A stretch of 64,000 nt of DNA from Pseudoclavibacter terrae (lineage in GTDB: Bacteria > Actinomycetota > Actinomycetes > Actinomycetales > Microbacteriaceae), in NCBI RefSeq assembly GCF_008831075.1, contig NZ_WBJX01000002.1, positions 372,001-436,000 of the forward strand. The letters run 5' to 3'. Below, in pieces: positions 61,657-64,000 of this stretch. Each line of letters begins with the position of its first letter. The stretch's first letter is position 1. The translations under genes were made by a program, and so were the position numbers. The notes beneath the pieces were generated by a model. That model saw only the letters and a list, made by a program, of their open reading frames with translations. It did no database searches and was not told the DNA's origin.

Positions 61657-62466
61657 ATGTCAGAACGCGAACTCATTCCCTGGAGCCGGTACGTCGCGAT
61701 CGGCGATTCCTTCACCGAGGGGGTCGGCGATCCGGAGCCGACCGCACCCGGCGGCCTCCGAGGCTGGGCCGACCGCGTGGCCGAGGAGCTCGCCGCGCAT
61801 CGCACCGACTTCGCCTACGCCAACCTGGCCATCCGCGGGCGACTCCTCGACCAGATCGTCGAGGAGCAGCTGGGGCCGGCCCTCGAACTGAAGCCCGACC
61901 TCGTGACCGTCTCAGCGGGCGGCAACGACATCATCCGCCCGGGCGCCGACCCTGACGCCATCGCGGCGCGCTTCTCGCGGCTCGTCGGGTCGCTGCGCGA
62001 GTCAGGTGCGACCGTCGTGGTCTTCACCGGGGTGGACACGAAGTTCGCGCCCGTCTTCTCGTCCATGCGCGGCAAGATCGCCATCTACAACGAGCACGTC
62101 CGCGGCATCGCCGAGTACCACGACTGCATCGTCGCCGACCAGTGGGCGCTTCGCTCGATCCAGCGGCCAAGCATGTGGGTCAGCGACCGCCTGCACCTCA
62201 ACTCCTACGGACACCACGAGGTGGCGCGCATGGTGCTCGCGGCGCTCAACGTCGAGAACGACCTCGTCGCCATGCAGCCGGCACCCGCACGGCCGGCGAG
62301 GTGGCGCGAGGCGAGGGCGCAGGACATGGTGTGGGCGAGGCAGCACCTCGTGCCGTGGGTGCTGCGTCGCCTCCGGAACGAGTCGTCCGGAGACAACGTG
62401 ATCGCCAAGCGCCCGTTCGCGGAGCCCTTCTCCTTCGGAGCGGACGCCGCTCCCCCTATCCCGTGA
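61657..62466 (+). CDS. SGNH/GDSL-family hydrolase
   Basis: A 269-residue esterase/lipase-like protein without signal peptide. Block I GDSFTEG (about residues 15-21) holds the nucleophile Ser, block III SAGGND (about 87) the Asn, and block V DRLHLNSYGH (about 179) the catalytic Asp and His. Substrate unknown. ATG 61657 follows GGAGAG by about ten bases. The last eleven bases overlap the end of the convergent SpoU gene. The C-terminal 60 residues beyond the catalytic core are charged. Confidence 0.9.
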   Translation: MSERELIPWSRYVAIGDSFTEGVGDPEPTAPGGLRGWADRVAEELAAHRTDFAYANLAIRGRLLDQIVEEQLGPALELKPDLVTVSAGGNDIIRPGADPDAIAARFSRLVGSLRESGATVVVFTGVDTKFAPVFSSMRGKIAIYNEHVRGIAEYHDCIVADQWALRSIQRPSMWVSDRLHLNSYGHHEVARMVLAALNVENDLVAMQPAPARPARWREARAQDMVWARQHLVPWVLRRLRNESSGDNVIAKRPFAEPFSFGADAAPPIP

Positions 62467-63295
62467 GCGCGTAGAGCGCGACCGCGCTCGCCGCGGCGAC
62501 GTTCAGCGAGTCCACGCCGTGGAGCATGGGAATCGTGACCGTCGTCGTCGCGGCGCTGAGGGCGCCCCGGCTGAGACCATCCCCCTCCGTGCCCAGCAGG
62601 ATCGCGGTGCGCTCCGGTCTGCTGGCGGCGTAGTCGCGGAGCGACACCGCGTCGTCATCGAGGGCCAGCGCGGCGACATCGAAGCCGGCTTCCGCGAAGA
62701 GCGTCGCCGCGTCCGGCCAGGCTGGCAGCCGAGTCCACGGCACCTGGAAGACGGTCCCCATGCTGACGCGCACGCTCCTGCGGTACAGCGGGTCCGCGCA
62801 CTCCTGGGTCACGAGGACGGCGTCAGCACCGAGGCCCGCCGCCGCGCGGAAGACAGCGCCGACGTTCGTGTGGTCGACGAGGTCCTCGAGCACGACGACC
62901 GTCTTCGCGTCAGCCAGGAGCTCCGCCGGATCGCGCAACGACGGCCGGTGCATGGAAGCGAGCGCGCCCCGGTGCATGCGGAACCCGGTCAGCTGCTCGA
63001 GCTGCTCGCTCGACCCGACGTACACGGGGACATCTGGGAACCGCTCGAGCAGCGGCTCGACGGTCGGCAGCCACTGCTCCATGAGCAGGAGCGACCGTGG
63101 AGTGTGACCGGCCCGCAAGGCGCGCTCGATGACCTTCGGCGACTCGGCGATGTACAGGCCACCCTCCGGCTCGAGGCGACGACGCAGGGCCACATCGGTC
63201 AGCCGGGAATAGTCGTCGAGTCCAGACTGTTCGAGTGAGCGGACGGATGGGGTCGCACGTGGCCAATCGGTCGACTGGAGAGGGGTCAGACGCAT
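62456..63295 (-). CDS. TrmH/SpoU-family RNA 2'-O-methyltransferase
   Basis: A 279-residue SPOUT-fold methyltransferase. The N-terminal substrate domain (about residues 25-110) is followed by the knotted domain with motif 1 NVGAVFRAAAGLGADAVLV (about 145-163), motif 2 LLGTEGDGLS (about 230) and motif 3 IPMLHGVDSLNVAAA (about 255-270). The target, rRNA or tRNA, cannot be told. ATG 63295 is seven bases after a minus-strand CAGGAT (63303-63308), so the mRNA is likely leaderless. Its start codon overlaps that of the divergent Sir2 gene by two bases. Confidence 0.9.
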   Translation of the reverse strand: MRLTPLQSTDWPRATPSVRSLEQSGLDDYSRLTDVALRRRLEPEGGLYIAESPKVIERALRAGHTPRSLLLMEQWLPTVEPLLERFPDVPVYVGSSEQLEQLTGFRMHRGALASMHRPSLRDPAELLADAKTVVVLEDLVDHTNVGAVFRAAAGLGADAVLVTQECADPLYRRSVRVSMGTVFQVPWTRLPAWPDAATLFAEAGFDVAALALDDDAVSLRDYAASRPERTAILLGTEGDGLSRGALSAATTTVTIPMLHGVDSLNVAAASAVALYALTG

Positions 63296-64000
63296 GGAGG
63301 CAATCCTGTCAGAAGCGGACGCGGCGAGGGCCGCTCGGACGCGGGCGGAGGGCCTCGCCCGCGCTGCCGACCTCCTGTCGGATCGCACCTTCGCGGTGCT
63401 GACGGGCGCGGGGCTCTCGACCGACTCCGGCATCCCGGACTACCGTGGTGACGGCAAGGCGCCGCGCATCTCCCCCATGACGATCCAGCAGTTCATGTCG
63501 GACGAGGCGACTCGTCGACGCTACTGGGCGGGTGCCGCCCTGGGCGCCGCCCGGTTCTCCGGCGCGGAACCAAACGCCGGGCACCTCGCGCTCGCCGAGC
63601 TCGAGCGCCACGGGGCCGCCGCGGGGGTCGCCACCCAGAACGTGGATGGCCTGCACCTGCGGGCGGGGAGCCGCAACGTCGTCGAGCTGCACGGCAGCAT
63701 GCGCACGGCGAGCTGCACGCGCTGCGGCCACGAGATATCGAGAGCTGCCCTGCTTGCCGACATCCTGGCGTCCTCCCCCGGCATCGCCGAACTCGCGGCG
63801 GACGCCAGCAGCCGGCCCGACGGCGACGCCGAGGCGAGCGGTGCAGAGATCGACGAGCTTCCCTCGTGCCCGGTCTGCGGGGGCATCCTGCAACCCGACG
63901 TCGTCATGTTCGGGGACGTCGTGCGCCCGTCCGTCGCCGAGCGCGCCCGCCAGCTCGTCGACGAGGCCGATGCGCTGCTCGTCGCGGGGACGTCGCTGGT
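63294..64000 (+). CDS. Sir2-family NAD-dependent protein deacylase, truncated by window end
   Basis: The first 235 residues or so are visible; the gene runs beyond the window. Sirtuins remove acyl groups from lysines using NAD. The cofactor loop TGAGLSTDSGIPDYRG (about residues 41-56), the catalytic-His region TQNVDGLHLR (about 112-121) and the zinc ligands CTRC (about 141) and CPVC (about 192), then PDVVMFGD, are present. An insertion of about 40 residues separates the two zinc pairs. ATG 63294 is served by GGAGAGGGG (63277-63285) about eight bases upstream. It shares its start region with the divergent SpoU gene. Confidence 0.9.
   Translation, partial: MEAILSEADAARAARTRAEGLARAADLLSDRTFAVLTGAGLSTDSGIPDYRGDGKAPRISPMTIQQFMSDEATRRRYWAGAALGAARFSGAEPNAGHLALAELERHGAAAGVATQNVDGLHLRAGSRNVVELHGSMRTASCTRCGHEISRAALLADILASSPGIAELAADASSRPDGDAEASGAEIDELPSCPVCGGILQPDVVMFGDVVRPSVAERARQLVDEADALLVAGTSL

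Overview
The window is GC-rich, densely coded chromosomal DNA from an actinobacterium, most likely a member of the Microbacteriaceae. The evidence is a mycothiol ligase (MshC), the RNA polymerase-binding protein RbpA, an actinobacterial bc1-aa3 respiratory supercomplex (di-haem QcrC, three-helix Rieske QcrA, CtaC/D/E/F), the PafB/PafC pair, a DUF3043 protein and many leaderless start codons. I see no insertion sequence, prophage, CRISPR array, rRNA or replication origin. There is one tRNA gene, tRNA-Leu(GAG).

Region by region. 1-7.7 kb: the end of an RluD-type pseudouridine synthase, then dnaE, then a tightly overlapping hisD-nrdR-pyrD cluster. 7.1-9.6 kb: a DUF3043 membrane protein, an M20 dipeptidase and an ErpA-type Fe-S carrier. 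9.8-18.3 kb: terminal respiration. ctaC-ctaD-ctaF runs rightward and ctaE-qcrC-qcrA-qcrB runs leftward, facing each other across about 1.2 kb with no convincing gene. 18.4-24.6 kb: trpD, then a glycerol/dihydroxyacetone module of glpF-glpK opposite dhaK-dhaL-dhaM around a shared control region. 24.7-32.9 kb: an NfeD-like/flotillin pair, a small membrane protein, Kup potassium uptake, an amino-acid permease and a UbiB/ABC1 protein. 33-38 kb: a more accessory stretch with a luciferase-like oxidoreductase, an AraC/GyrI regulator, a PhzF-like protein, a LysR regulator, a small membrane protein and an SRPBCC protein. 38-41.8 kb: an SDR, a glycerophosphodiesterase, rbpA and lnt. 41.8-50.9 kb: one leftward array, trmI - two FKBP lipoproteins - pafB - pafC - small membrane protein - tatA - tatC - helY - lnt. 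50.9-64 kb: HAD hydrolase, PAC2 protein, mshC, uppP, M20 peptidase, tRNA-Leu, flavin reductase, DedA protein, DEAD helicase, acyl-CoA dehydrogenase, SGNH hydrolase, SpoU methyltransferase and a truncated Sir2 gene.

Most notable observations. (1) The 41.8-55 kb block keeps the usual actinobacterial neighbours of the Pup-proteasome locus (trmI, FKBP, pafB, pafC, tatA, tatC, helY, a PAC2 gene), but mpa/arc, dop, pup, prcB, prcA and pafA are absent from it. (2) Exact GGAAT-N18-GTT matches to the SigR/SigH thiol-stress promoter lie upstream of erpA and rbpA. (3) Both FKBP lipoproteins look like tandem FKBP folds with decayed active sites. (4) A perfect 16-bp palindrome sits in the glpFK/dhaKLM divergent promoter region. 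(5) The Sir2 and SpoU genes are divergent with overlapping start codons (CATG). (6) Many genes carry a TAnnnT element 6-8 nt before the start codon, the signature of leaderless transcription. I did not find a clearly new multi-gene system; the strongest leads concern regulation and gene loss.
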